Program-made: the position numbers and the translations under genes
The notes under the pieces: model-generated
What the model saw: the letters and a program-made list of their open reading frames with translations, nothing else
Databases searched by the model: none
Told to the model about the DNA's origin: nothing
Assembly (NCBI GenBank): GCA_024500155.1
Contig: CM044876.1
Coordinates: 14,198,001-14,262,000, forward strand
Source of the DNA: Chenopodium formosanum
Taxonomy: Eukaryota > Streptophyta > Magnoliopsida > Caryophyllales > Amaranthaceae
Length of the DNA stretch: 64,000 nt
Reading direction: 5' to 3'
Shown here: positions 36,000-45,634 of the stretch, piece after piece
How positions within the stretch are numbered: the first letter of the stretch is position 1
Layout of the letters: every line of letters starts with the position of its first letter

Positions 36000-36226
36000 G
36001 TAAGATGAATAAAAAACAATCTTACTCCTGCCAATAATTATGTTATCCCTGATAATAGTGATCTTATTTCTGAGCATAAATATCCTCTTTCCCGACAAAA
36101 ATAACTTCATTTCTGACCAAAATAATTTTAATCATGATAAAAGAAATGTAATGTAATCCACATATATCTTATTCCTAATTTAAGTAATCTTAGCTTATTT
36201 CTGATTGAAGCAATATTATTCCTTAC
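36000..36226 (+). repeat. CTGAC-type repeat tract, interrupted by an LTR
   Basis: Continues at 37933 after the inserted LTR. The uninterrupted paralogue is 34590-34820. Confidence 0.75.
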
Positions 36227-37932
36227 AGAGATCCGTGCCATTTATGGCACCTTTAGGCTATGTTTTCTTTATATTTCTATGCTCGTTTTCAGTCGTTTAT
36301 GTCGTGTTTTTAGAGAATAATGCTCGATTTGCGTGATTTTGTGTTTGTTTAGAGAAATGCATGCTTTTAATGGTTTTATTATCATTTTATTCATTTCTCG
36401 GCTATTTCTCTCGCTTCTCCATTTCTTTGTGTTGTTTTGTAGGTACGTTGCGGGCTATATGCATGGAAATTGAAAATAGCACCCACTAGTATCAATATGC
36501 ACTTTTCGGAATTGAATTTGAGTTTGAAACAAAGGAAAACGAAAGATTGCAAAGTATCAAATAGGACCTTTGTGCATTGTTTCAGCCATATCTCAAGTTC
36601 TACAGATCGGATTGATGTGATTCAAGTTGGGTTGGAAACTAGACTTAAAGAGCTTTCCAATGATAGGTTTCACACCTTCATACAATTCATATATTGAGAG
36701 TTACAGCCTTCCGAAGTTAGCCCTGAAATTCTGTCGCGGGCGCGGGCTACAGTACCCGCGGGCGCGGGGTTGCTGCAGCTTCAAAACTGCCGTAATTGGG
36801 CAGTAAGCACCCGCGGTTGTCCCGAGGTTTCCCCGCGGGCGCGGGCCCTGACCCCGCGGGCGCGGCCTCGGGGTGTCCGTTCTCATCCGCGGGCGCGGCC
36901 GAGCTCTCCGCGGGCGCGGGTTTCTGGGTCTTTTACGATTTTAAACTTCTTTTCTCCTTTTGTTTATATAATTTTTGGTTTCCTTTATTCTTCATACATG
37001 TAATTCCTTAGTTTTAGAATAGTTTTCTCTCTCTTAGGTTGAGAGCTTCTCTCTTTAGATTAGGCTAGATTAGGAGTAGTTTTAGAGAGAGAAAGTGAGG
37101 AATTTCAATGGTGATTGAGAGATTGAAGATGCAAGTGTGACAATTGTGTTGGAGATCTTCTTAATTATCAATGAGCATTTCTAAACTCTATCTCATTCAA
37201 TTGCTTTGTTTAATTTGATGTTTGTTTGGTTTGATTTTGACATTTGATGTTTGATTAGAGTAATTGTTCTTGATATTTTGTTGATTCTTGTTCTCTATAG
37301 TTGATAGTTGATTTGATGATGTTGTTTGAGTAGTTGTTGGCTAGGAATTGGGTGAAACTTGTATGATTGATTAATTGTGATTAATTTTGGAATTGTGTTG
37401 ATTAATTGTTGAGATTAAAGTGATTAATGAAGGTTTGCATGTGTGTAATTCAATTAGGCCTTGAGAATTATGCTAGATTGCTTTGTAATTGCTAATGACA
37501 CGAACAATTGATTTAGGGATTGTAATTGTCTATTGGTTTTGATTGTTATTCTCTTGATTTGTTATTCATAGTGAACCCTAGCTTAACAATTAGGAGATAG
37601 CTCTTTGATTCCAATTGATTGCTCTTTTCATTAGTCCTCACAACCTTTGATTGGCATGCTCTTCCAAGTTGATGCAATTGACATGATTACTTGTTGATCC
37701 CCGTTCCTAGTGTTTTATTTCCTTGGTTACTTGTTTTGTTAGTTGTTAGTATTCTCTCTTACCTTCGTCTTCGACCTAGCTTAGGCGCAATAGTTAGAAA
37801 TACTTGAACATAACCGTTCCTAGTGGTTTGACCCTTGACTTACCTCTATACTTGTATTTAGGTTAGTTGAGTGATTATAAATTTGTTTGACCGTAGGGAG
37901 GATTAGTTAAACGACCTAGTTTTCCCCACGTC
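36227..37932 (+). mobile_element. Solo LTR-like insertion with a GC-rich CGCGGGCGCGGG block
   Basis: The insertion is revealed by comparison with copy A: sequence continues from GCAATATTATTCCTTACAG to AATACTGACAAGAAGAAC across it. It starts AGATCCGTGCCATTTATGGC and ends CCCCACGTCA. It contains GAGCTTTCCAATGATAGG, a unit shared with the LTR at 27.7 kb, and a 185-base extremely GC-rich stretch (36735-36920) of CCGCGGGCGCGGG repeats. The typical Ty3/gypsy-like 3' section follows. No clean target duplication; about 9 bases of target appear missing. Confidence 0.65.
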
Positions 37933-38450
37933 AAATACTGACAAGAAGAACTTAATTTCTGACCAAAAACATCAAATTAAAATTGTAAGCTGAATAAAAC
38001 AATCTTATTCATGAGAATAATTATGTTATCCATGGTACTAGTAATCTTTTTCCGAGCATAAATATATTTTTCCTTACAAAAATAACTTCATTTCTGACCA
38101 AAATAATCTTAATCCTAAAAAATAAATGTAATTTTAACTAATGTAAAACAATCACACATATATCTTAATCCTGAGTTAAGTAATCTTATTTATTTCTTAT
38201 TGAAGCAATATTATTCATTACAGATGTAATTTCAATACTGACAAGAACTTAATTTCTGACCAAAAATATTTAAATCCTGACAAACATATACTATTATCGA
38301 AACACAATAATATAATTCAAGACAATCTAATTTGCAAATATGATCTATCACAGAATAATAAGCTAATTTCTAATAGAAAGAATGTAATTCCTGATCAAAT
38401 AATTGTGAATCCTGACAAAAATAATCTATTATCAAATTACAACAATATAA
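37933..38450 (+). repeat. CTGAC-type repeat tract
   Basis: Continuation of the 36000-36226 tract after the LTR, with units such as AATTTCTGACCAAAAATAT and GAATCCTGACAAAAATAATC. Confidence 0.75.
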
Positions 38451-38738
38451 TTACAACAACAATAAGCTAATTCTACACAAGAATATTCTACTTAAAAATA
38501 TTGTATAATAGAACAACAAATAATACTATATCCAAACAAGAGTTTTTTGCGAATTAAAAAGAATAGAATTTCACACGTAACAGGTCGACTTCGTTTAGAA
38601 CCAGGTTTAGGACCACGCTTCTTCAATGGAGGTTCTGAATGATCCCTACAGAACGAAATAATAACTTATAAAAAAGGAATTTTGGAAAAAAAAAATATAA
38701 CCTAAAAATAACTGAAATATAATAAACCTTTCAGCCAT

Positions 38739-39230
38739 TGCAAATGTCTTCTTTTGTGTTCGTGCTTGTTTACTTTGTTTAATATAAACTTTTTAGGGCG
38801 AAGTATCCTTTATTGACGGAACGCCAACCATTAATGGAGTCGAGAATAACAAATGTTAAGGTTTGTATAAAAGAACTAAAATTAAATACATGCAAATAAA
38901 ATTAAAGCTGGAATATGAAGGAGTGATGCGAATTATTCGGGATAATGGAGATAATTCGATAGTAATGGATTGTAACTAATGAAAATGGAGTGAAAATGCA
39001 GAAAACGTGGATAAGAAGAAAAAGGAGAAAGACTAAACATTGGGATGAATTTTGATATTTTTTACAAAAAAAAAAAAAAATAAAAATAAATAAAAAAAAT
39101 AGAGAAATCATGGATATTTAAAGTTCAGGCCACGCGTGAGCTGGACTATAAGTGAATGGGCCGAGCGCGAGCCGATTAATTACCCAATACTTTTCGATAT
39201 ACTACCTCTCCGTTCACGCAAATTTTTAGA
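38739..39230. other. Stretch upstream of the Ulp1-type pseudogene
   Basis: AT-rich with A tracts (39064-39079). No gene. A Stowaway-like CTACCTCTCCGTTCACGC end at ~39202 may pair with GCTCCGTTCATTAACGC at ~39894, bracketing the next element. Confidence 0.4.
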
Positions 39231-39880
39231 TGCACCATGGTGCACCTAGAAATAGGTGCACCACGCCTATACTTTTGAACATTAGGTAAAAAATTCTGAA
39301 CACTTGTAAATTTTGAACATGTAGAAAAATCATTTGAACATCGCAAATTTTGAACATTTAGTAAAAAAAATTTGAACAATCGCAACATACCACGCTTATA
39401 CTTTTGAACATTTAGTAAAAAAAAATCTGAACAATCGTGAATTTTGAACATTTAGTAAAAAAAATTTGAACATCGCAAATTTTGAACATTTAGTACAAAA
39501 ATCTGAACAATCGCAATGCACACGCCTATACTTTTGAACATTTAGTAAAAAAATATAAACAATAACAAATTTTGAACATTTAGTTAAGACATCCCGAACA
39601 ATCGCAAATTTTGAATTATTACGAGTCAGACAAATTTTGAAAGAAGTTTGTCTAAGTCGTAATAATTTTATAATATAAACTGAACATTTATTGTATACAA
39701 AATGAACATTTTTTTTATAAAATATGAACATAAAAATTGCATGTTTATGTTCAGTTTTTATGACGTGTTCATATTTTTTTACCAAATGTTCATTTTTTTT
39801 TTGTAAAATGTTCAAATTTTTTAACTTAATGTTCAAAAGTATAGACGTGGTGCACCTATTTCTAGGTGCACCATGGTGCA
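39231..39880. mobile_element. 650-bp TIR element with internal TTTTGAACATTTAG repeats
   Basis: Inverted ends TGCACCATGGTGCACCTAGA and TCTAGGTGCACCATGGTGCA extend ~60 bases to TATACTTTTGAACATT. The left interior has seven or more copies of TTTTGAACATTTAGTAAAAA. The frames crossing it (Lys/Phe/Asn-rich repeats) are non-genic. No target duplication was identified. Confidence 0.75.
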
Positions 39881-40230
39881 CATAATACTAATTGCTCCGT
39901 TCATTAACGCTTTTGTCATATTATACGTCATCTATGAATAACCAGGCCGTATATATAGTCACATGTACATAATAAGGATCTAAAAAAAATAAAAATAAAT
40001 TGACAATCACACATACATCAGGACAAAAGGGTATTAAATAGTAAAAGTACCTTACATCATATTAGGATGGCTCACATAATAATAATAATAATTATTATTA
40101 TTAAAAAAAAGAAAAATTTGTGTGTGTATATGGAGAGCCATAAGGATTGGCAATAATAATCGATATCAGGACCCTCTGAAACCGAAAAAAGTGCTCCAAC
40201 CACTTAAATTACTCTCAAATAATTATTTTT
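39881..40230. other. AT-rich intergenic stretch
   Basis: Contains a perfect AATAATAATAATTATTATTATT hairpin near 40080. Nothing gene-like. Confidence 0.45.
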
Positions 40231-40457
40231 AAGAGCTTGTTCACTTCAGCTTAATTTCTGTTCAGTTCTGTTCTGCTCCAATCAATTCAATTAAGTTCAG
40301 TTTAGCTCAGCTCCAATCAGTTCAGCTCAGCTCCAATCAGTTCAATTCATTTCAGCTCCTAATTTCTTCTCTCATAAAATATTCAGTTCAGCTCAGTTCA
40401 GTTCAGCTCCAATCAGTTCAATTCAGTCCAGTTTTATAAATGTGAACATGCTCTAAG
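40231..40457. mobile_element. CTGAA-rich dispersed element, copy 4 (inverted)
   Basis: Ends AGAGCTTGTTCAC and GTGAACATGCTCT are inverted. The interior is repeated CAGTTCAGCTCAGTTCAG words with TCTCTCATAAAATATTCAG. Confidence 0.8.
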
Positions 40458-40589
40458 CTCTAAGTAGTGTGTAAAATTTCATATATTGTGGATGAAGAAT
40501 AGGAAAGTATTAATTTAGAGATTTGGTCTTGTCAATTTTCTGCATCATATACCCTACCCCACCATATTAAAATGTAGTAAAGAAGAAAA

Positions 40590-41010
40590 ATCAAGAGTTA
40601 ATTGGGGCAAATAATTGGGAGTGGAGGGACTAGCTAGAAGATGGGAGCTGATTATTTTACTCTCATCACAATGGGCAGCTTCATTAATTTTGTCTATAAG
40701 TCACAAGATGCATGTTTTTCGAGTATGCATCAAGTCAAGTGAATCATTATTACTCAATCATTATAAATTTCTTGCCAAAAATAAATAAGGGTAATGCTAT
40801 ATGTAGCCCTTAGGGTTATATATAAACATTAAATGTACTTTTGGAAATTGTATAAAATTAGAAATTCATGATAAAAACACGTGTAAATCAGTGTATAAGT
40901 GTTTATATTTTCATAATTTCTTTCGTTATGTATAGTAATATATTCGACACCATTAAACTTACTCCAACTTTCTTTCTCTTCTAATATAACGTGTACACAG
41001 TTCACACACA
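40590..41010 (+). repeat. Duplicate of the YUCCA upstream region
   Basis: Blocks match 48260-48660 in order: TTAATTGGGGCAAATAATTGGGAG; CATTAATTTTGTCTATAAGTC; AAGATGCAT...TTCGAGTATGCATCAAG; CATTAAACTTACTCCAACTTTC; ACGTGTACACAGTTCACAC. About 180 bases (40780-40940) are an insertion relative to the other copy. No YUCCA coding sequence follows here. Confidence 0.75.
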
Positions 41011-41165
41011 CACACACAAAATAAAAAAAATAAAAAAAAATCAACAAAGGATCGGAGCAAGAATAATTGAAGAGTTCTAGCAAATTTCAAAAAAAAAAAA
41101 ATTTAGAATAAAAGAATTCTTCATAAAAAAAAAAAAAAAAAATTGATTTTTCTGTTTAATTGTAA

Positions 41166-41676
41166 CTAGTATTTGGGCCTGAGTAATACTCAGGGTCATT
41201 ATATTTTTTTCTTGTAATAAATTTGTTGTACATATTAATATTTTTGATTAAAAGAAAACATAAAATATCACCTAGCTTACTGGAAGAAGTTGAGTGGATG
41301 ATGTGACGAAATAAAGGGGTTTATTTGACACGTAGACATTCTTAGCAACGCCTTTTAATATACTCCTTTCGTTTTTTTAAATGCATCACTTTTCTATTTG
41401 GAATCTTTATACTATATATTATCAATTTTTTCTCTTATTTTATATCCCACTTAAATTATTTTATCAATTCTCTCTCCTTCATGGTCCCCACGTATATAAT
41501 AAAAATATCTACTCTTCCTCACATTCTTTCTCTTTCATGGTCCCCATTTTACTTATACTATAATAAATTATTCACCCACTCATAATATTATATTACCCTC
41601 CTAAAACTCCGCCCATCACCAAGTGATGCAAAAAAAAAAAAAAAAAAAAAAACCCCAAAGGGAGTATCAGTATAGA
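41166..41676 (-). mobile_element. Helitron interrupted by a MITE
   Basis: On the minus strand it starts A|TCTATACTGATA, continues across the MITE as TATTAAAAGGCGTTGC, and ends with a CCTGAG/CTCAGG hairpin, CCCAAATACTAG|T. Both termini and the A|T insertion site fit. Without the MITE it is about 207 bp. Confidence 0.75.
41363..41664. mobile_element. Stowaway-type MITE nested in the Helitron
   Basis: TA-flanked; left end CTCCTTTCGTTTTTTTAAAT, right end AAAACCCCAAAGGGAG, with the internal pair ATGCATCACTT/AAGTGATGCA. Confidence 0.82.
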
Positions 41677-41832
41677 TTGATGAATAAATGTTTTTTGATC
41701 CATCATAAATCTTTTTCCATAAATCAAGTTGTGCACTTGTGCTATACTAAACTCAATCAATTGAACTTAAACAAAACCCCAACATGTGTACTTACTACAT
41801 TCAAATAATGTAGTTTTATTGAATTTAATCAT

Positions 41833-42854
41833 GGAAAAATACACTTTAATAATGCTAATTATTAACGATTTACTTCTAACAATCCCAACTAAGTTTTATT
41901 TTTTAGCAATCCTAAGTATGCCCTTAGTTTTCCTCCAAAAGTCCCAAAAACCGGCTAACTGCTAAAAGGGTAAAAAAATTTATTTTTATTTTAAAACGCC
42001 ACATGTTAGCACATGATTGGCCTAATATTAAAAAAATTAAAATAAAAAAAAGAAAAATAAATAAACAAGACCCATTCCAGCCACCCCCAGCCCACCGGAA
42101 GCCGCCAACCAAGCCCCAGCCAACCGGGAAACCGGCCGGCCAACCCCAAAACCACCTAGCCACCTTCCCCCACCCCGAAAATGGCCGGCAGGTCCTCTCA
42201 ACCCCCAAAACCACCCATCCATCTTCTCCCCTAACCACCGCAACACCCTAACCCCACACCGCAAAAGTGCGAAACCCACCTAAATTCGCTGGAAAATAGC
42301 CACACGTCCCCACTAACCACTGAAACCAGCCGATTTCACCTTTACGACCCTAGATGACCTATCCGCCACCCCCGACACCATCTTCCCAGCCACCCCGATT
42401 CCCAAAACCACCAACAAGTCCAAAGAAAGTCCTTCAGGGTGGCTGGGTAGGTGGTTTCGGGGGTCGGGATTGGGCCAGCTAGGGTTGTTGAGGTTAAGTC
42501 GGCGATGTCCGGTGGGTAAGGGTGGTGGTCGTTGAGTTTCCGTCGGCGATGTTTGGCCGTCAACTAGGGTTTTGCGGTGGAGAAGGTGGTTGGGAGTTTT
42601 TGGGTTTTTTTTTGTTTTTTGTTTTTTTTTTTTTTAATTTTTAATTTTTTTTTAAAATTTTGAATCAATCACGTGTTGACACGTGTTGACACGTGTCAAG
42701 GTACTTGTTATAATAGTTTGTTGACTTTTTGTTGACTGGTTGGGACTTTTGGAGGAAAACTAAGGGCATAGTTAGGATTGTTAAAAAATAAACCTTAGTT
42801 GGGATTGTTAGAATTAAATCGGCAATAATTGAGATTAGTAAAGTGTATTTTTCC
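41833..42854. mobile_element. Mutator-like TIR element B
   Basis: The ~115-bp ends are inverted copies beginning GGAAAAATACACTTTA and containing TTCTAACAATCCCAACTAAG and TTAGTTTTCCTCCAAAAGTC. Flanking 9-mers TTTAATCAT and TTTAACAAT match 7 of 9. The core 42060-42600 is GC-rich and Pro/Gly-coding-like, without a known domain. A run of TGTTGACACGTG repeats and GACTGGTTGGGACTTTT lie near the right end, as in elements A and C. Confidence 0.85.
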
Positions 42855-43076
42855 TTTAACAATAATAAATATATGATAAAATTAAGAAAAAGAATTGAAA
42901 ATAGCCATATTTTTGAAGAACTATGGGTATTTCTGGAAGGGGCTAAAGTAAATCCTAATCCTAATCCTATTCACAAAGGCCGAAAAATTTATTAGTCTTG
43001 TGATGATAAAAGTATAAAACTACAGAGTATTAAGTGAAGAGAAGTGATAATCGCATGTTAATACACATAACACATA
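42855..43076. other. AT-rich spacer
   Basis: Short unannotated spacer with ATCCTAATCCTAATCCTAT repeats at ~42954. Confidence 0.4.
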
Positions 43077-43662
43077 CTCCCTCCGTTTTTAAATACTTGC
43101 TCCAACTCTCCATGCGCGGAGTTTTAGGAGAAATTGGAAAAAGTAATAAGGGTCTGTTCACATTTACTGAACTAAGCTGAACTGAACTGAACTGAACTGG
43201 TTGGGGCTGAACTGAACTGAACTGAACTGATTGGAGCTGAACTGAACTGAACTGAACTGAATTGAGCTGAAATTAATATTTTATGAGAGAGGGAAATTAA
43301 GAGTAGAGCCGAACTGAACTGAACTGAACTGAATTGAGTTGAAATTAATATTTTATGAGAGAGGGAAATTAAGAGCAGAGCCGAACTGAACTGAACTGAA
43401 CTGATTGGAGCTGAACTGAACTGAACTGAACTGAACTGAACTGAAATTAAGTAAATATGAACAGGCGCTAAAATATAAAGGTGGAAGAATAAAAAATTGT
43501 TAAAAGCAAAAGTAGCGGGAAGAATTGGAGGAGAAAGAATATGAAAAATAATAAAATATGATTATGGTGGGTCCACAAGGTGAGTGAAAATTAATTTAAT
43601 ACTTGTATTGTAAAAGCTTTCCAAATAAAAAAAATGGAGCAATTATTTAAAAACGAAGGGAG
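43077..43662. mobile_element. Stowaway-type MITE with a nested CTGAA-rich element
   Basis: TA-flanked; left CTCCCTCCGTTTTTAAATAC, right TATTTAAAAACGAAGGGAG, plus the inner pair CTTGCTCCAACTC/ATGGAGCAATTA. The interior between 43152 and 43470 is a separate element. Confidence 0.85.
43152..43470. mobile_element. CTGAA-rich dispersed element, copy 5, with internal duplication
   Basis: Ends GGGTCTGTTCACATTTACTG and AGTAAATATGAACAGGCGCT are inverted. The interior is long runs of GAACT/CTGAA pentamers. A ~75-base internal unit (ATTTTATGAGAGAGGGAAAT with flanking pentamers) is duplicated. Confidence 0.85.
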
Positions 43663-44142
43663 TAATTAAAATGTAATTAACGGCTCTTTCAAAAAAAAAA
43701 AAAAAAAAAAGGAAGTAATTAACGGCAATAATTTCATTTTTTCACACATTTATCACGAAATATTATCATGTGTTTGTCCTTGTCACTTACTACTCTCTGA
43801 CTTTTCTTAGCCAATGCATTATTTTCCCACCATCAATAATAAAATGAAGTTACAACATCACATACGGAGTAATAAATATCTTATGGATCATGGAGTAATT
43901 CAGAAAATTTTCCATCAAAAAAAAGTAATTCATAAAATTGCGCGTTACAATTATATATGCAAATCAACTTGTAAATGGGTAATTAAGTCTTGTATGTGGT
44001 TAACCACACAGTGTGATCACATTGTTTTATAAGAGTAATATTCATTTATATGTATGAGTAACCTCGTTTAATTATAAGAGCAACTCCATTTTGTCTATAA
44101 AAGTAGCCCAAGTGCATTTAAGTAAAATCAAGTAATTTATTA
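43663..44142. other. AT-rich intergenic stretch
   Basis: A tract at 43691-43711. The plus-strand frame at 43814-44032 has no known motif. Confidence 0.45.
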
Positions 44143-44531
44143 CTCATTCCGTCCCTAAATTACATTCCTCTTTTCTATTTTTGGTATTCCAAAATTACAT
44201 TCCTCCTTTCTATCTTTGGTAAGTTTTTTTTAGTAAATCAACTCTTTTTTTTTGTTTTATATTTAATGCTTTCTCACCCATCCTTACCTAATCTCACTCA
44301 TAATACTTGTGTCAAATTACATACATTGAATATGATTGGTTAAAAATTTTCAATAAGGAGCATGTGATTGGTCCTTTTTTTTGCAAAGGATTGATGACAT
44401 GTCATGAGTAATAACTATTTTATCTTTGTACTTCCCATTGCATTATTTAATTATTGTTATTTGTCTTATTCTTCTCTTTTTAATTCCCGTGTAAATTTCC
44501 AAAGAGGAATGTAATTTAGGGACGGAGGGAG
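44143..44531. mobile_element. Stowaway-type MITE
   Basis: Left end CTCATTCCGTCCCTAAATTA is mirrored by the right end GTAATTTAGGGACGGAGGGAG, with ATTCCTCTTT/AAAGAGGAAT inside. TA on both sides. Confidence 0.82.
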
Positions 44532-44877
44532 TAGAAAATAAGTAACCCTATTTGTTCATTCGAGTAACCCTTATTCTTTCGTTTATAAAAATAAAGAATC
44601 ATTCCACTTATTTAAGAGAGTAGCCCTTATTTCTCATTTAACTAACCTACATACACTAAGGTAACCCTATTTGCTCATCGTCGTGACCTATATTATTTAA
44701 TTAATTGCCTTATATGTGAAGTGGCACACCATATGGCTAGCCGTTATAAGAATTTGTGATCTTGTAATGTATAACTTACAAGAGATTGAGGAAATTTATT
44801 AAGAAAAATATTGTGTAGAACGGACTCACGTGAGTCCAATTATACAAACCGAAAAAGATTTTTTTTTTTTTTTAATT

Positions 44878-45115
44878 GTCAGAAATTAGATAATAATGGT
44901 CAGATATAAGATTATAAGTGTCAGAAATTAGATAATAATGGTCAGTTTTTAGATTTCTTTTGTTTGATAACAAGTTATATTGGTCAGGTATTAGATTTAT
45001 TTTGTTTGATAATAGGTTATATTGGTCAGGTATTAGATTTATTTTGTTTGATAATAGATTAAATTGGTCAGATATTAGCTTCTTTTTGTTTGATAATAGA
45101 CAATATTGGCCAAGT
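44878..45115 (-). repeat. CTGAC-type and 42-bp tandem repeats inside the Pack-MULE
   Basis: 44878-44946 holds GTCAGAAATTAGATAATAAT twice, the inverted form of the 30-38 kb repeat. From 44947 about four units of a 42-bp repeat (TTGTTTGATAATAGGTTATA, TTGGTCAGGTATTAGATTTA) follow. On the minus strand the 42-bp period reads in frame as a 14-residue repeat (QYNLLSNKINLIPD). Confidence 0.85.
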
Positions 45116-45132
45116 ATTAGCCAGAATATCAC

Positions 45133-45377
45133 AAATTCAAAGAGAACCTCTTCAACTCTCTCTCCATAAAACGGCGGAATTCCAGCAAGAATTACATACA
45201 AAACGACACCAGCACTCAACACATCCACCTTCTCATCATCATACCCATTTCCGGTGCCACGTAACACAGTGTTCCGACCACCTCATTCATTCTCCCACCT
45301 TCGTTGACAAACCTAGTCGACCCGAAATCGCAGAGTGACCCGATTTGTAACAGGGTTGAATAGGATGTTGTCGGCTT
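45133..45377 (-). pseudogene. Captured PEPC-kinase-like (PPCK/CDPK family) fragment
   Basis: Minus-strand sequence covers kinase subdomains VIb-end to IX: PDNILFNPVTNRVTL in one frame, CDFGSTRFVNEGGRMNEVVG and TLCYVAPEM in the next, then GYDDEKVDVLSAGVVLYVIL and AGIPPFYGE in the third. DFG, APE and the DVWSAG region (here DVLSAG) are evident, and the PPFYGE motif with EKVDV is most like PEP carboxylase kinase. Two frameshifts, no N-lobe and no catalytic HRD loop mean it cannot be a working kinase. Confidence 0.82.
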
Positions 45378-45634
45378 AATGTATTCAAAAGATGTTAATG
45401 TGAGGGTGAGGGTCCTTCTTCCACGGCGGCGAATAGCGGCCATGGTTGAGAATTGGGGCGAAGATTGAAGGAGACAGAGTGGATTGAAGTGGGTTTGTGG
45501 AGGAATGTGAGGGGGAGGCCAGGTCGTCGACCGCCAACGGACAAGGCATTGGCATAGGCCGGGTGAGGGATGAATGTGTACATTATAAACTGACTCACGT
45601 GAGTCCGTTCTACACAAAATCTTCTCAATTTATT

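Larger units (their letters stand above)
34130..38395. repeat. Tandem segmental duplication (~1.15-1.4 kb units)
   Basis: Copy A is 34130-35282. Copy B is 35283-38395 with the 36227-37932 LTR removed. Both contain, in order, the CTGAA-rich element, the Lys-rich Ulp1-gene exon, and the same series of CTGAC-type repeats ending AATTTGCAAATATGAT then TAATAAGCTAATTTC. Copy A has lost about 300 bases of exon present in copy B (35660-35960). Confidence 0.85.
32546..38738 (-). pseudogene. Ulp1-type (C48) protease pseudogene of a MULE-associated gene
   Basis: Minus-strand pieces in order: ATG 38738 (MAE plus split codon, donor at 38728|38727); exon 38645-~38579 (DHSEPPLKKRGPKPGSKRS, AT-hook-like); exon from 35961 (LIMEDLSVKQKKDVIDISFG, a stop, IVTHYNPKDRNLIV, a frameshift, LGIPYIDLDVKEISKNKKG, SLKLEWRKFLCLDIEDKSEK, then a Lys-rich run); 34010-33951 plus 32958-32874, joined across an insertion as SWKTSYQNYDCGLFILMCMQ, containing the Asp-Cys-Gly that marks the Ulp1 catalytic cysteine; and a last basic exon ~32773-32546. 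The N-terminal block resembles the domain found before Ulp1 in transposon-borne plant genes. Stops, a frameshift, two insertions and a duplication make it dead. Confidence 0.78.
44801..45625. mobile_element. Pack-MULE-like element carrying a kinase fragment
   Basis: The inverted ends include a 26-base identical core (TTGTGTAGAACGGACTCACG and onward) at 44811-44837 and 45592-45617. Flanking 9-mers AAATTTATT (44792-44800) and CAATTTATT (45626-45634) match 8 of 9, as for Mutator-like elements. The interior combines CTGAC-type repeats, a ~42-bp tandem repeat, a kinase fragment and an unassigned GC-rich piece (45390-45580). Confidence 0.8.

Noticed and set aside
39176..39881. Minus-strand frames with repeated NVQKYRRG / NVQNSR units
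   Set aside because: They follow the TTTTGAACATTTAG tandem repeats in a TIR element and run across its ends, so they are not a gene.
42003..42563. Pro- and Trp-rich frames on both strands of element B
   Set aside because: Both strands are open over the same GC-rich stretch and neither shows a family motif. A captured gene fragment is possible but not shown.
45216..45617. Functional kinase gene
   Set aside because: Only part of the C-lobe is present, in three different frames, bounded by transposon TIRs.
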